A stretch of 64,000 bases of DNA, taken from contig NW_026645841.1 of assembly GCF_949987535.1 (NCBI RefSeq), positions 248,001 through 312,000 on the forward strand. The letters are read 5' to 3'. This document shows, in pieces, positions 10,636 through 22,940 of this stretch. The notes under the pieces were generated by a model that saw nothing but the letters and a program-made list of their open reading frames with translations, was not told where the DNA came from and did not search any database. Origin of the DNA: Balaenoptera acutorostrata. Lineage: Eukaryota > Chordata > Mammalia > Artiodactyla > Balaenopteridae. A program made the position numbers and the translations under genes. Positions within the stretch are counted from its first letter, which is position 1. The number at the start of each line of letters is the position of its first letter.

Positions 10636-12392
10636 CAGCCCCAAGAGTGTCCAGCCTTATGTCTCATCCAGCTGTAGGTCTAGATGTGGTCTGTCCAGGT
10701 TGCATCACAGCCCCTGAATGAATTGTGTGAGAATTTTTCTCTCTTTCACTGTCTTTGTTTCATGGGTATTTAAAAGTAGTTTATTTTTATAATGGGGTTT
10801 AGCTGCTTTTCACTGCTGTGTTTATGCCGCTTTACACCCACTTGACTCACTTACAGAGAGATATCAATACATAGGTTTGAAGATTCTTACTAGTCAGATA
10901 TATTCTTGTGTGGTGATAGGGGGTGTTGAGTCCAGTTCACTGGGCAAGGAGTAGGTCTTGTCTATTATATATTGGGTTTATGGAACGGTATGTGAGCTAA
11001 TTTGAAACCCTTGTTTTATGCATCACGCCACCTCACCTTTACAGTTAAGCAGCCATACTATGTTTTCTAAATGAGTGACTCTGTTCTGTTTTGTAATTCA
11101 GTTCAAGTGTAGCGGTTTTTACATTCCCTCTATAAGTGATATCTTATGATAAGTGTCCTTTTCTGCGTGACTTATTTCACTTAGAATCATAGTACCTAAA
11201 TGACTCATCTTGCTGCTCCTAGCCTTATGACATTGATTTCATGGCTGAGTGATATTCTATTGTACATAAGTACGAAAACTTCTTATCCATTTTTCACTTT
11301 CCTCGGATATTAAAAGGTGTTCCGAAGAGGAGGTTCTTGTCAACAGAGGAGCCCTAAACTTTGGGGTGCCTGTGTCTTGCTGATTTTTAGTTTTCCCAAT
11401 TTATACACCCATGAGTGGAAGTGCCCTATGCTCTCTAAGCTGTGTTTTTTAGATGTTTCAGGACACATCATACACTTCTCCAGAGTGGCTGTTGGCAATT
11501 TACATCCCGCCCATCAGCATAGCAAGGCTCCCATTTCTCCATGGCCTGTCCTGCATTTCTGGTTTTGACACTTTTTTCAGCATGGCCCTTTTGACCGATG
11601 GGAGGCAAGACTACTTTGTAGCGCTGATTTGCCTTTCCAGGTTGCTTGGTTGGCCAAAAAGGGTGTATGCGTTTTTTCCTGAATATATTCTGGAAAAAAA
11701 GTATACGCCCTTTTTGGCCAAGGGCATCACTGTCGACGTTTTGCCGCTTTTCATGTGCTTTCAAGGTGATTCAAACCTACCTCCTGAAATCTGTTTCCTG
11801 CAATTCTGCCTTGCTTTCAAAGCCTCTTCGTTGACTTCCCTCAATTTATTTGTGGATGAGAGTTATCATTTGTAACTCTGCAGGTTTGTGAATTGCACTG
11901 CCCCTGAGCTCCTTTTTTCAACTCGCTTTTTTGGGAGCTGGACGCAAAAGCGCAGGATTGCTTCAAGCCCTATTCTGGTTCCATGTGCCAGGCTGAGCCT
12001 GTGGTTAATTCTTCTTCCTGATGGGAAAATAGAGTGACCTGTGCCTGTCCCAACACCTAGAGCTAGTCTCTCATTGGTTCCCCCTCTTCCCGTTCATCCT
12101 CAGGACAAATTGCAACCTGTACGGAACTGGAGGTTAAAGGTGCTGATGCTCCAATTAGGGAGATTGCTAGTAAAGGGCTGGAACGGCGAACCAGAGCACA
12201 AGGAGATAGGAAATCAGGTGCGTTTTAGAAACCTTTCCCGATCACACGGTGTACCATCTTCTGGGTTTCTCATGCATGTTTTCGACGTAGGAAGATGCCC
12301 TTGAACCTGGAGATTTGGGACCCATGGGATGGGTACCATGCAGTATTACTTTAAAGGGTCTGCGTTGGCTCACCCAAGCTCACCAAACCTCT
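10636..12392. repeat. Satellite monomer 2 (edge)
   Basis: 1,757 bp. The palindrome at 11650-11721 has four mismatched pairs, the most of any copy. Shares 'ccgaagaggaggttcttg' with monomer 1 ('ccgaagtggaggttcttg'). Confidence 0.9.
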
Positions 12393-14152
12393 CAGCCCCA
12401 AGAGTGTCCACCCTTATGTCTCAATCAGCTGTGGGTCTAGATTTGGTCAATCCAGGTTGCATCACAGCCCCTGAACGAATTTTGTAAGAATTTCTCTCTC
12501 TTTCACTGTCTTTGTTTCACGGGTTTTGAAAAGTAATTTCTTTTTATAATGGGGTTTAGCTGCTTTTCACGGCTGTGTTTATGCCGCTTTACACCCCATT
12601 GACTTACTTACAGAGAGATATCAGTACATAGGTTTAAAGATTCTTACTAGTCAGATATATTCCTGTGCGGTGAATGGGGGGTGTTGAGTCCAGTTCACTG
12701 AGTAAGGAGTAGGTCTTTTTTATTACATATTGGGTTTATGGCACGGTATCTGAGCTAATTTGAAACCCTTGTTTTATGCATCACCCCACCTCACCTTTCC
12801 CGTTCAGCAGCTATAGTATGTTTTCTAAACGTGTGATTCTGTTCTGTTTTGTAATTCAGTTCAAGTGTAGCGGTTTTTAAATTCCCTCTGTAAGTGATAT
12901 CTTATGATAAGTGTCTTTTTCTGTGTGACTTATTTCACTTAGAATCGTCGGACCTAAATCCACTCATCATGCTGCTACTAGCCTTATGACGTTGATTTCA
13001 TGGCTGAGTGATATTCCATTGTACATGAGGAACACTACTTCTTTATCCATTTTACTCTTTCTTACGATATTTAAGGTGTAATAAAGTGGAGGTTCCTGTC
13101 TATAGAACAGCCGTAAACTTTGGAGTGCCTGCGTCTTGCTGATTTTTAGTTTTCCCAATTTATACGCCCATGAGTAGAAGTGCCCTATGCTCTCTAAGCT
13201 GTGTTTTTTAGATGTTTTAGGACACACCGTACACTTCTCCAGAGTGGCTGTTGGCAATTTACATCCCACCCATCAGCGTCGCAAGGCTCCCATTTCTCCA
13301 TGGCCGGTCCTGCATTTCTGGTTTTGACACATTTTTCCGCATGGCCCTTTTGCCCGATGGGAAGCGAGACTTCTTTGGAGCGCTGATTTGCCTTTCCAGA
13401 TTGCTTGGTTGGCCAAAAAGGGCGTATGCGTTTTTTCCTGAATATATTCAGGAAAAAACGCATACGCCCTTTTTGGCCAAGGGCATCGTTGTCCACGTTT
13501 TGCCTCTTTTCATGTGCTTTGAAGCTTATTCGAATCTACCTCCTGAAAACTTTTTCCTGGAATTCGGCCTTGCATTCAAATCCTCTTCGTTGCCTTCCCT
13601 CAATATATTTGTGGACGAGAGTTATCATTTTTAACTCTGCAGGTTTGTGAATTGCAGTGCCCATGAGCTCCATTTTTCAACTCGCTTTTTTGGGAGCTGG
13701 ACGCAAAAGTGCAGGATTGCTTCAGGCCCTCTTCTGGTTCTGGGGGGCAGGCTGAGCTTGTGGTTAATTCTTCTTCCTGATGGGAAAATAGAGTGACCTG
13801 TGCCTGTCCCAACACCTACAGCTAGTCTCTCATTGGTTCGCCCTCTTCCCGTTCATCCTCAGGACAAATTGCAACCTGTACGGAACAGGAGGTTAAAGGT
13901 GCTGATTCTCCAAGGAGGGAGATGCCTAGTAAAGCGGCTGGAATGGCGAACCCGAGCACAAGGAGATGAGAAATGAGGTGCGTTTTAGAAACCTTTCCCG
14001 ATCACATGGTGTACCATCTTCTGGGTTTCTCATGCATGTTTTCGATGTAGGAAGATGCCCTTTAACCTAGAGATTTGGGACCCATGGGATGGGTACCATG
14101 CAGTATTACTTTAAAGGGTCTGCGTTGGCTCACCCAACCTCACCAAACCTTT
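12393..14152. repeat. Satellite monomer 3 (edge type)
   Basis: 1,760 bp. The palindrome at 13409-13480 is perfect. Carries 'cccatgagctcc' and 'cctttaacctagag', shared with monomer 4. Confidence 0.9.
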
Positions 14153-15911
14153 CAGCCCCAAGAGTGTCCACCCTTATGTCTCAATCAGCTGTGGGTCTAG
14201 TTATGGTCAATCCAGGTTCCATCACAGCCCCTGAACGAATTTTGTAAGAATTTCTCTCTCTTCCACTGTCTTTGTTTCACGGGTTTTGAAAAGTAATTTA
14301 TTTTTATAATGGGGTTTAGCTGCTTTTCACGGCTGTGTTTATGCCGCTTTACACCCCCTTGACTCACTTACAGAGAGATATCAGTACATAGGTTTGACGA
14401 TTCTTACTAGTCAGATATATTCTTGTGCGGTGAATAGGGGGTGTTGAGTCCAGTTCACTGAGCAAGGAGTAGGTCTTGTCTATTACATATTGGGTTTATG
14501 GAACGGTATCTGAGCTAATTTGAAACCCTTGTTTTATGCATCACCCCACCTCACCTTTCCGCTTCAGCAGCCATAGTGTGTTTTCTGAACGTGTGACTCT
14601 GTTCTGTTTTGTAATTCAGTTCAAGTGTAGCGGTTTTTACATTCCCTCTATAAGTGATATCTTATGATAAGTGTCTGTTTCTGTGTGACTTATTTCACTT
14701 AGAATCGTCGGACCTAAATCCACTCATCGTGCTGCTACTAGCCTTATGACGTTGATTTCATGGCTGAGTGATATTCCATTATACATGAGGACCACAACTT
14801 CTTTATCCATTTTTCTCTTTCCTAGGATATATAAGGTGTAATGAAGTGGGGGTGTTTGTCAACAGAGCAGCCCTAAACTTTGGGGTGCCTGTGTCTTGCT
14901 GATTTTAGTTTTCCCAATTTATACGCCCATGAGTGGAAGTGCCCTATACTCCCTAAGCTGTGTTTTTTAGATGTCTCAGGACACACCGTACACTTCTCCA
15001 GAGTGGCTGTTGGCAATTTACATCCCGCCCATCAGCGGAGCAAGGCTCCCATTTCTCCATGGCCGGTCCTGCATTTCTGGTTTGGACACTTTTTTCCGCA
15101 TGGCCCTTTTGCCCGCTGGGAAGCGAGACTTCTTTGGAGCGCTGATTTGCCTTTCCAGGTTACTTGGTTGGCCAAAAAGGGCATATGCGTTTTTTCCTGA
15201 ATATATTCAGGAAAAAACGCATACGCCCTTTTTGGCCAAGGGCATCACTGTCCACGTTTTGCCGCTTTTCATGGGCTTTCAAGGCGATTCGAATCTACCT
15301 CCTGAAATCTGTTTCCTGCAATTCTGCCTTGCTTTCAAATCCTCTTCGTTGCCTTCCCTCAATATATTTGTGGACGAGAGTTATCATTTTTAACTCTGCA
15401 GGTTTGTGAATTGCAGTGCCCATGAGCTCCATTTTTCAACTCGCTTTTTTGGGAGCTGGACGCAAAAGTGCAGGATTGCTTCAGGCCCTCTTCTGGTTCT
15501 GGGGGGCAGGCTGAGCTTGTGGTTAATTCTTCTTCCTGATGGGAAAATAGAGTGACCTGTGCCTGTCCCAACACCTAGAGCTAGTCTCTCATTGGTTCGC
15601 CCTCTTCCCGTTCATCCTCAGGACAAATTGCAACCTGTACGGAACAGGAGGTTAAAGGTGCTGATTCTCCAAGGAGGGAGATGGCTAGTAAAGCGGCTGG
15701 AATGGCGAACCCGAGCACAAGGAGATGAGAAATGAGGTGCGTTTTAGAAACCTTTCCCGATCACATGGTGTACCATCTTTTGGGTTTCTCATGCATGATT
15801 TCGATGTAGGAAGATGCCCTTTAACCTAGAGATTTGGGACCCATGGGATGGGTACAATGCAGTATTACTTTAAAGGGTCTGCGTTGGCTCACACAACCTC
15901 ACCAAACCTTT
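14153..15911. repeat. Satellite monomer 4 (edge type)
   Basis: 1,759 bp. The palindrome at 15168-15239 has one mismatch ('gcatatgcg' in the left arm). Its end, 'gcatgatttcgatg' and 'gggtacaatgcag', reappears in monomers 10 and 14. Confidence 0.9.
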
Positions 15912-17667
15912 CAGCCCCAAGAGTGTCCACCCTTATGTCTCAATCAGCTGTGGGTCTAGATATGGTCAATCCAGGTTGCATCACAGCCCCTGAAAGAATT
16001 TTGTAAGAATTTCTCTCTCTTCCACTGTCTTTGTTTCACGGGTTTTGAAAAGTAATTTATTTTTATAATGGGGTTTAGCTGCTTTTCACGGCTGTGTTTA
16101 TGCCGCTTTACACCCCCTTGACTCACTTACAGAGAGATATCAGTACATAGGTTTGACGATTCTTACTAGTCAGATATATTCTTGTGCGGTGAATAGGGGG
16201 TGTTGAGTCCAGTTCACTGAGCAAGGAGTAGGTCTTGTCTATTACATATTGGGTTTATGGAACGGTATCTGAGCTAATTTGAAACCCTTGTTTTATGCAT
16301 CACCCCACCTCACCTTTCCGCTTCAGCAGCCATAGTGTGTTTTCTGAACGTGTGACTCTGTTCTGTTTTGTAATTCAGTTCCAATGTAGCGGTTTTTACA
16401 TTCCCTCTATAAGTGATATCTTATGATAAGTGTCTTTTTCTGTGTGACTTATTTCACTTAGAATCGTCGGACCTAAATCCACTCATCGTGCTGCTACTAG
16501 CCTTATGACGTTGATTTCATGGCTGAGAGATATTCCATTGTACATGAGGACCACAAATTCTTTATCCAGTTTTCTCTTTCCTAGGATATTTAAGGTGTAA
16601 TGAAGTGGGGGTGTTTGTCAACAGAGCAGCCCTAAACTTTGGGGTGCCTGTGTCTTGCTGATTTTAGTTTTCCCAATTTATACGCCCATGAGTGGAAGTG
16701 CCCTATGCTCTCCAAGCTGTTTTTTAGATGTTTCAGGACACACCGTACACTTCTCCAGAATAGCTGTTGGCAATTTACATCCCGCCCATCAGCGTAGAAA
16801 GGCTCCCATTTCTCCATGGCTGGTCCTGCATTTCCGGTTTGGACACTTTTTTCCGCATGGCTCTTTTGCCCGCTGGGAAGCGAGACTTCTTTGGAGCGCT
16901 GATTGGCCTTTCCAGGTTGCTTGGTTGGCCAAAAAGGGTGTATGCGTTTTTTCCTGAATATATTCAGGAAAAAACGCATACGCCCTTTTTGGCCAAGGAC
17001 ATCATTGTCCACGTTTTGCCGCTTTTCATGTGCTTTCAAGGCGATTCGAATCTACCTCCTGAAATCTGTTTCCTGCAATTCTGCCTTGCTTTCAAATCCT
17101 CTTCGTTGACTTCCCTCAATATATTTGTGGACGAGATTTATCATTTATAACTCTGCAGGTTTGTGAATTGCAGTGCCTCTGAGCTCCATTTTTCAACTCG
17201 CTTTTTTGGGAGCTGGCCGCAAAAGTGCAGGATTGCTTCAGGCCCTCTTCTGGTTCTGGGGGGCAGGCTGAGCTTGTGGTTAATTCTTCTTCCTGATGGG
17301 AAAATAGAGTGACCTGTGCCTGTCCCAACACCTAGAGCTAGTCTCTCATTGGTTCGCCCTCTTCCCGTTCATCCTCAGGACAAATTGCAACCTGTACGGA
17401 AGAGGAGGTTAAAGGTGCTGATTCTCCAAGGAGGGAGATGGCTAGTAAAGCGGCTGGAATGGTGAACCCGAGCAAAGGAGATGAGAAATGAGGTGCGTTT
17501 TAGAAACCTTTCCCGATCACACGGTGTACCATCTTCTGGGTTTCTCATGCATGTTTTCGATGTAGGAAGATGCCCTTTAACCTAGAGATTTGAGAACCAT
17601 GGGATGGGTACCATGCAGTATTACTTTAAAGGGTCTGCGTTGGCTCCCACAACCTCACCAAAGCTCT
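15912..17667. repeat. Satellite monomer 5 (edge type)
   Basis: 1,756 bp, with a 2-bp deletion in 'aagctgttttttag'. The palindrome at 16925-16996 has one mismatch ('gggtgtatg'). Carries 'atagctg' and 'gtagaaagg', later seen in type E. Confidence 0.9.
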
Positions 17668-19425
17668 CAGCCCCAAGAGTGCCCACCCTTATGTCTCAAT
17701 CAGCTGTGGATCTAGATATGGTCAATCCAGGTTGCATCACAGCCCCTGAACGAATTTTGTAAGAGTTTCTCTCTCTTTCACTGTCTTTGTTTCACGGGTT
17801 TTGAAAAGTAATTTATTTTTATAATGGGGTTTAGCTGCTTTTCACGGCTGTGTTTATGCCGCTTTACGCCCCCTTGACTCACTTACAGAGAGATATCAAT
17901 ACATAGGTTTGAAGATTCTTACTAGTCAGATATATTCTTGTGTGGTGAATAGGGGATGTTGAGTCCAGTTCACTGAGCAAGGAGTAGGTCTTGTCTATTA
18001 CATATTGGGTTTATGGAACGGTATCTGAGCTAATTTGAAACCCTTGTTTTATGCATCACCCCAGCTCACCTTTCCCGTTCAGCAGCCATAGTGTGTTTTC
18101 TAAACGTGTGACTCTGTTCTGTTTTGCAATTCAGTTCAAGTGTAGCGGTTTTTACATTCCCTCTAGAAGTGATATCTTATGATAAGTGTCTTTTTCTGTG
18201 TGACTTATTTCACTTAGAATCGTCGGACCTAAATCCACTCATCGTGCTGCTACTAGCCTTATGACGTTGATTTCATGGCTGAGTGATATTCCGTTGTACA
18301 TGAGGACCTCAACTTCTTTATCCATTTTTCTATTTCCTAGGATATTTAAGGTGTAATGAAGTGGGGGTTCTTGTCAACAGAGCAGCCCTAAACATTGGGG
18401 TGCCTGTGTCTTGCTGATTTTTAGTTTCCCAATTTATACGCCCATGAGTGGAAGTGCCCTATGCTCTCCAAGCTGTGTTTTTTAGATGTGTCAGGACCCA
18501 CCGTACACTTCTCCAGAGTGGCTGTTGGCAATTTACATCCCGCCCATCAGCGTAGCAAGGCTCCCATTTCTCCATGGCCGGTCCTGCATTTCTGGTTTGG
18601 ACACTTTTTTCCGCATGGCCCTTTTGCCCGCTGGGAAGCGAGACTTCTTTGGAGCGCTGATTGGCCTTTCCAGGTTGCTTGGTTGGCCAAAAAGGGCGTA
18701 TGCGTTTTTTCCTGAATATATTCAGGAAAAAACGCATACGCCCTTTTTGGCCAAGGGCATCATTGTCCACGTTTTGCCGCTTCTCATGTGCTTTCAAGGC
18801 GATTCGAATCTACCTCCTGAAATCTGTTTCCTGCAATTCTGCCTTGCTTTAAAAGCCTCTTCGTTGCCTTCCCTTAATATATTTGTGGACGAGAGGTATC
18901 ATTTAAAACTCTGCAGGTTTGTGAATTGCAGTGCCCCTGAGCTCCATTTTTCAACTCGCTTTTTTGGGAGCTGGCCGCAAAAGCGCAGGATTGCTTCAGG
19001 CCCTCTTCTGGTTCTGGGGGGCAGGCTGAGCTTGTGCTTAATTCTTCTTCCTGATGGGAAAATAGAGTGACCTGTGCCTGTCCCAACACCTAGAGCTAGT
19101 CTCTCATTGGTTCCCCCTCTTCCCGTTCATCCTCAGGACAAATTGCAACCTGTACGGAACAGTAGGTTAAAGGTGCTGATTCTCCAAGGAGGGAGATGGC
19201 TAGTAAATCGGTTGGAATGGCGAACCCGAGCAAAGGAGATGAGAAATGAGGTGCATTTTAGAAACCTTTCCCGATCACACGGTGTACCATCTTCTGGGTT
19301 TCTCATGCCTGTTTTCGACGTAGGAAGATGCCCTTGAACCTGGAGATTTGGGACCCATGGGATGGGTACCATGCAGTATTACTTGAAAGGGTCTGCGTTG
19401 GCTCACCCAACCTCACCGAACCTCT
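17668..19425. repeat. Satellite monomer 6 (B-like front, C/D-like back)
   Basis: 1,758 bp. Perfect palindrome at 18683-18754. The front half has 'aaacattgg' and 'atgtgtcaggaccc'; after the palindrome it has 'caaaagcctc', 'gtgcttaattc' and 'aatcggttgg'. Confidence 0.9.
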
Positions 19426-21183
19426 CAGCCCCAAGAGTGTCCACCCTTATGTCTCAATCAGCTGTGGGTCTAGATATGGTCAATCCAGGTTGCATCACAG
19501 CCCCTGAACGAATTTTGTAAGAATTTCTCTCTCTTTCACTGCCTTTGTTTCACGGGTTTTGAAAAGTAATTTATTTTTATAATGGGGTTTAGCTGCTTTT
19601 AACGGCTGTGTTTATGCCGCTTTACACCCCCTTGACTCACTTACAGAGAGATATCAATACATAGGTTTGAAGATTCTTACTAGTCAGATATATTCTTGTG
19701 CGGTGAATAGGGGGTGTTGAGTCCAGTTCACTGAAAAAGGAATAGGTCTTGTCTCTTACATATTGGGTTTATGGAACGGTATCTGAGCTAATTTGAAACC
19801 CTTGTTTTATGCATCACCCCACCTCACCTTTCCCGTTCAGCAGCCATAGTGTGTTTTCTAAACGTGTGACTCTGTTCTGTTTTGTAATTCAGTTCAAGTG
19901 TAGCGGTTTTTACATTCCCTCTATAAGGGATATCTTATGATAAGTGTCTTTTTCTGTGTGACTTATTTCACTTAGAATCATCGGACCTAATTCCACTCAT
20001 CGTGCTGCTACTAGCCTTATGACGTGGATTTCATGGCTGAGGGATATTCCATTGTACATGAGGACCACAACTTCTTTATCCACTTTTCTCTTTCCTAGGA
20101 TATATAAGGTGAAATGAAGTGGGGGTTTTTGTCAACAGAGCAGCCCTAAACTTTGGGGTGCCTGTGTCTTGCTGATTCTTAGTTTTCAAAATTTATACGC
20201 CCATGAGTGGAAGTGCCCTATGCTCTCCAAGCTGTGTTTTTTAGATGTTTCAGGACCCACCGTACACTTCTCCAGAGTGGCTGTTGGCAATTTACATCCC
20301 GCCCATCAGCGTAGCAAGGCTCCCATTTCTCCATGGCCGGTCCTGCATTTCTGGTTTGGACACTTTTTTCCGCATGGCCCTTTTGCCCGCTGGGAAGCGA
20401 GACTTCTTTGGAGCGCTGATTTCCCTTTCCAGGTTGCCTGGTTGGCCCAAAAGGGCGTATGCGTGTTTTCCTGAATATATTCAGGAAAACACGCATATGC
20501 CCTTTTTGGCCAAGGGCATCATTGTCCACGTTTTGCCGCTTTTCATGTGCTTTCAAGGCGATTCGAATCTACCTCCTGAAATCTGTTTCCTGCAATTCTG
20601 CCTTGCTTTCAAATCCTCTTCATTGCCTTCCCTCAATATATTTGTGGACGAGAGTTATCATTTATAACTCTGCAGGTTTGTGAATTGCAGTGCCCCTGAG
20701 CTCCATTTTTCCAGTCGGTTTTTTGGGAGCTGGCCGCAAAAGTGCAGGATGGCTTCAGGCCCTCTTCTGGTTCTGGGGGGCAGGCTGAGCTTGTGGTTAA
20801 TTCTTCTTCCCGATGGGAAAATAGAGTGACCTGTGCTTGTCCCAACCCCTAGAGCTAGTCGCTCATTGGTTCCCCCTCTTCCCGTTCATCCTCAGGACAA
20901 ATTGCAACCTGTACGGAACAGGAGGTTAAATGTGCTGATTCTCCGAGGAGGGAGATGGCTAGTAAAGAGGCTGGAATGGCGAACCCGAGCACAGGAGATG
21001 AGAAATGAGGTGCGTTTTAGAAACCTTTCCCGATCACACGGTGTACCATCTTCTGAGCTTTTCTTGCATGTTTTCGATGTAGGAAGATGCCCTTGAACCT
21101 GGAGATTTGGGACCCATGGGATGGTACCATGCAGTATTATTTTAAAGGATCTGCGTTGGCTCACCCAACCTCATCAAACCTCT
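19426..21183. repeat. Satellite monomer 7 (type A)
   Basis: 1,758 bp. Type A markers are 'cttagttttcaaaa', 'cgtgttttcc' in the palindrome and 'ccagtcgg'. The palindrome at 20442-20513 has two mismatched pairs plus a matched pair of changes at 20465 and 20490. Confidence 0.92.
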
Positions 21184-21329
21184 CAGCCCCAAGAGTGTCC
21201 ACCCTATGTCTCAATCAGCTGTGGGTCTAGATATGGTCAATCCAGGTTGCATCACAGCCACAGAATGTATTTTGTAAGAATTTCTCTCTCTTTCACTGTC
21301 TTTGTTTCACGGGTTTTGAAAAGTAATTT

Positions 21330-22437
21330 ATTTTTATAATGGGGTTTAGCTGCTTTTCTCGGCTGTGTTTATGCCGCTTTACACCCCCTTGACTCACTTA
21401 CAGAGAGATATCAATACATAGGTTTGAAGATTCTTACTAGTCAGATATATTCTTGTGTGGTGAATAGGGGGTGTTGAGTCCAGTTCACTGAGCAAGGAGT
21501 AGGTCTTGTCTATTACATATTGGGTTTATTGAACGGTATCTGAGCTAATTTGAAACCCTTGTTTTATGCATCACCCCACCTCACCTTTCCCGTTCAGCAG
21601 CCATAGTGTGTTTCCTAAACGTGTGACTCTGTTCTGTTTTGCAATTCAGTTCAAGTGTAGCGGTTTTTACATTCCCTCTAGAAGTGATATCTTATGATAA
21701 GTGTCTTTTTCTGTGTGACTTATTTCACTTAGAATCGTCGGACCTAAATCCACTCATCGTGCTGCTACTAGCCTTATGACGTTGATTTCATGGCTGAGTG
21801 ATATTCCGTTGTACATGAGGACCTCAACTTCTTTATCCATTTTTCTATTTCCTAGGATATTTAAGGTGTAATGAAGTGGGGGTTCTTGTCAACAGAGCAG
21901 CCCTAAACATTGGGGTGCCTGTGTCTTGCTGATTTTTAGTTTCCCAATTTATACGCCCATGAGTGGAAGTGCCCTATGCTCTCCAAGCTGTGTTTTTTAG
22001 ATGTTTCAGGACCCACCGTACACTTCTCCAGAGTGGCTGTTGGCAATTTACATCCCGCCCATCAGCGTAGCAAGGCTCCCATTTCTCCATGGCCGGTCCT
22101 GCATTTCTGGTTTGGACACTTTTTTCCGCATGGCCCTTTTGCCCGCTGGGAAGCGAGACTTCTTTGGAGCGCTGATTTGCATTTCCAGGTTGCTTGGTTG
22201 GCCAAAAAGGGCGTATGCGTTTTTTCCTGAATATATTCAGGAAAAAACGCATACGCCCTTTTTGGCCAAGGGCATCACTGTCCACCTTCTGCCTCTTTTC
22301 TTGGGCTTTCAAGGCGATTCGAATCTGCCTCCTGAAATCTGTTTCCTGCAATTCTGCCTTGCTTTCAAATCCTCTTCGTTGCCTTCCCTCAATATATTTG
22401 TGGACGAGAGTTATCATTTATAACTCTGCAGGTTTGT
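21330..22437 (-). mobile_element. L1-derived segment, shown in exemplar monomer 8
   Basis: This part of monomer 8 aligns in order with L1. 'gtctattacatattggg' (21508) pairs with 'ggtgattacatattt' at 7934. 'agaagtgatatcttat' (21679) pairs with 'tataagtgatattata' at 8102. 'ggctgagtgatattccgttg' pairs with 'ggctgaatcatgttccattg' near 1787. 'gtggctgttggcaatttaca' pairs with 'gtggctatatcaatttacat' near 2025. 'gctgatttgcatttcc' pairs with 'tttgatttgcatttct' at 2165. After the palindrome, 'cttttcttgggctttcaagg' (type C/D: 'cttttcatgtgctttc') pairs with the L1 'catctttcatgtg' at 2202. At protein level the minus frame keeps 'QQPLWRSVRWVLKHLK', matching L1 '[16 protein letters not shown]'. Every complete monomer carries the equivalent segment. 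Confidence 0.85.
22198..22269. mobile_element. 72-bp spacerless palindrome, mariner-MITE-like (exemplar, monomer 8)
   Basis: Arms of 36 bp meet with no loop at 'cctgaatatattcagg'. The outer ends read 'ttggccaaaaaggg...' and its exact complement. With the flanking bases, the left end reads 'cttggttggccaaaaaggg', close to the terminal repeat of irritans-type mariners ('GGTTGGTGCAAAAGT' in Hsmar1). It interrupts the L1-derived sequence right after 'gatttgcatttc', where L1 continues 'tctaatgatta', so a TA target was available there. Across the palindrome the monomer-to-L1 spacing grows by about 80-85 bp, the size of an 80-bp MADE1-type element. A TA duplication is not preserved. The mariner assignment is inference; the palindrome is seen directly. 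Confidence 0.75.
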
Positions 22438-22940
22438 GAATTGCAGTGCCCCTGAGCTCCATTTTACAAGTCGCTTTTTTGGGAGATGGCCGCAAAAGTG
22501 CAGGATTGCTTCAGGCCCTCTTCTGGTTCTGGGGGGCAGGCTGAGCTTGTGGTTAATTCGTCTTCCTGATGGGAAAATAGAGTGACCTGTGCCTGTCCGA
22601 ACACCTAGAGCTAGTCTCTCATTGGTTCGCCCTCTTCCCGTTCATCCTCAGGATAAATTGCAACCTGTACGGAACAGGAGGTTAAAGGTGCTGATTCTCC
22701 AAGGAGGGAGATGGCTAGTAAATCGGCTGGAATGGCGAACCCGAGCAAAGGAGATGAGAAATGAGGTGCGTTTTAGAAACCTTTCCCGATCACACGGTGT
22801 ACCATCTTCTGGGTTTCTCATGCCTGTTTTCGACGTAGGAAGATGCCCTTGAACCTGGAGATTTGGGACCCATGGGATGGGTACCATGCAGTATTACTTG
22901 AAAGGGTCTGCGTTGGCTCACCCAACCTCACCGAACCTCT

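Larger units (their letters stand above)
21184..22940. repeat. Satellite monomer 8 (type B)
   Basis: 1,757 bp. Perfect palindrome at 22198-22269. Type B markers: 'accttctgcctctt', 'acaagtcgc', 'gttaattcgtc', 'ccgaacacc'. Confidence 0.92.

Noticed and set aside
22198..22269. A bacterial-type terminator or an insertion-sequence end
   Set aside because: The hairpin shape fits, but the context is a eukaryotic satellite and the same palindrome recurs in every complete monomer.
21184..22940. A CENP-B box (TTCG, four bases, A, two bases, CGGG) in the monomer
   Set aside because: I checked the TTCG and CCCG sites by eye on both strands ('gattcgaatctacc', 'tcttcgttgcc', 'cccgatcacac', 'cccgctgggaag') and none fits the core pattern. 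A pattern search would settle it.
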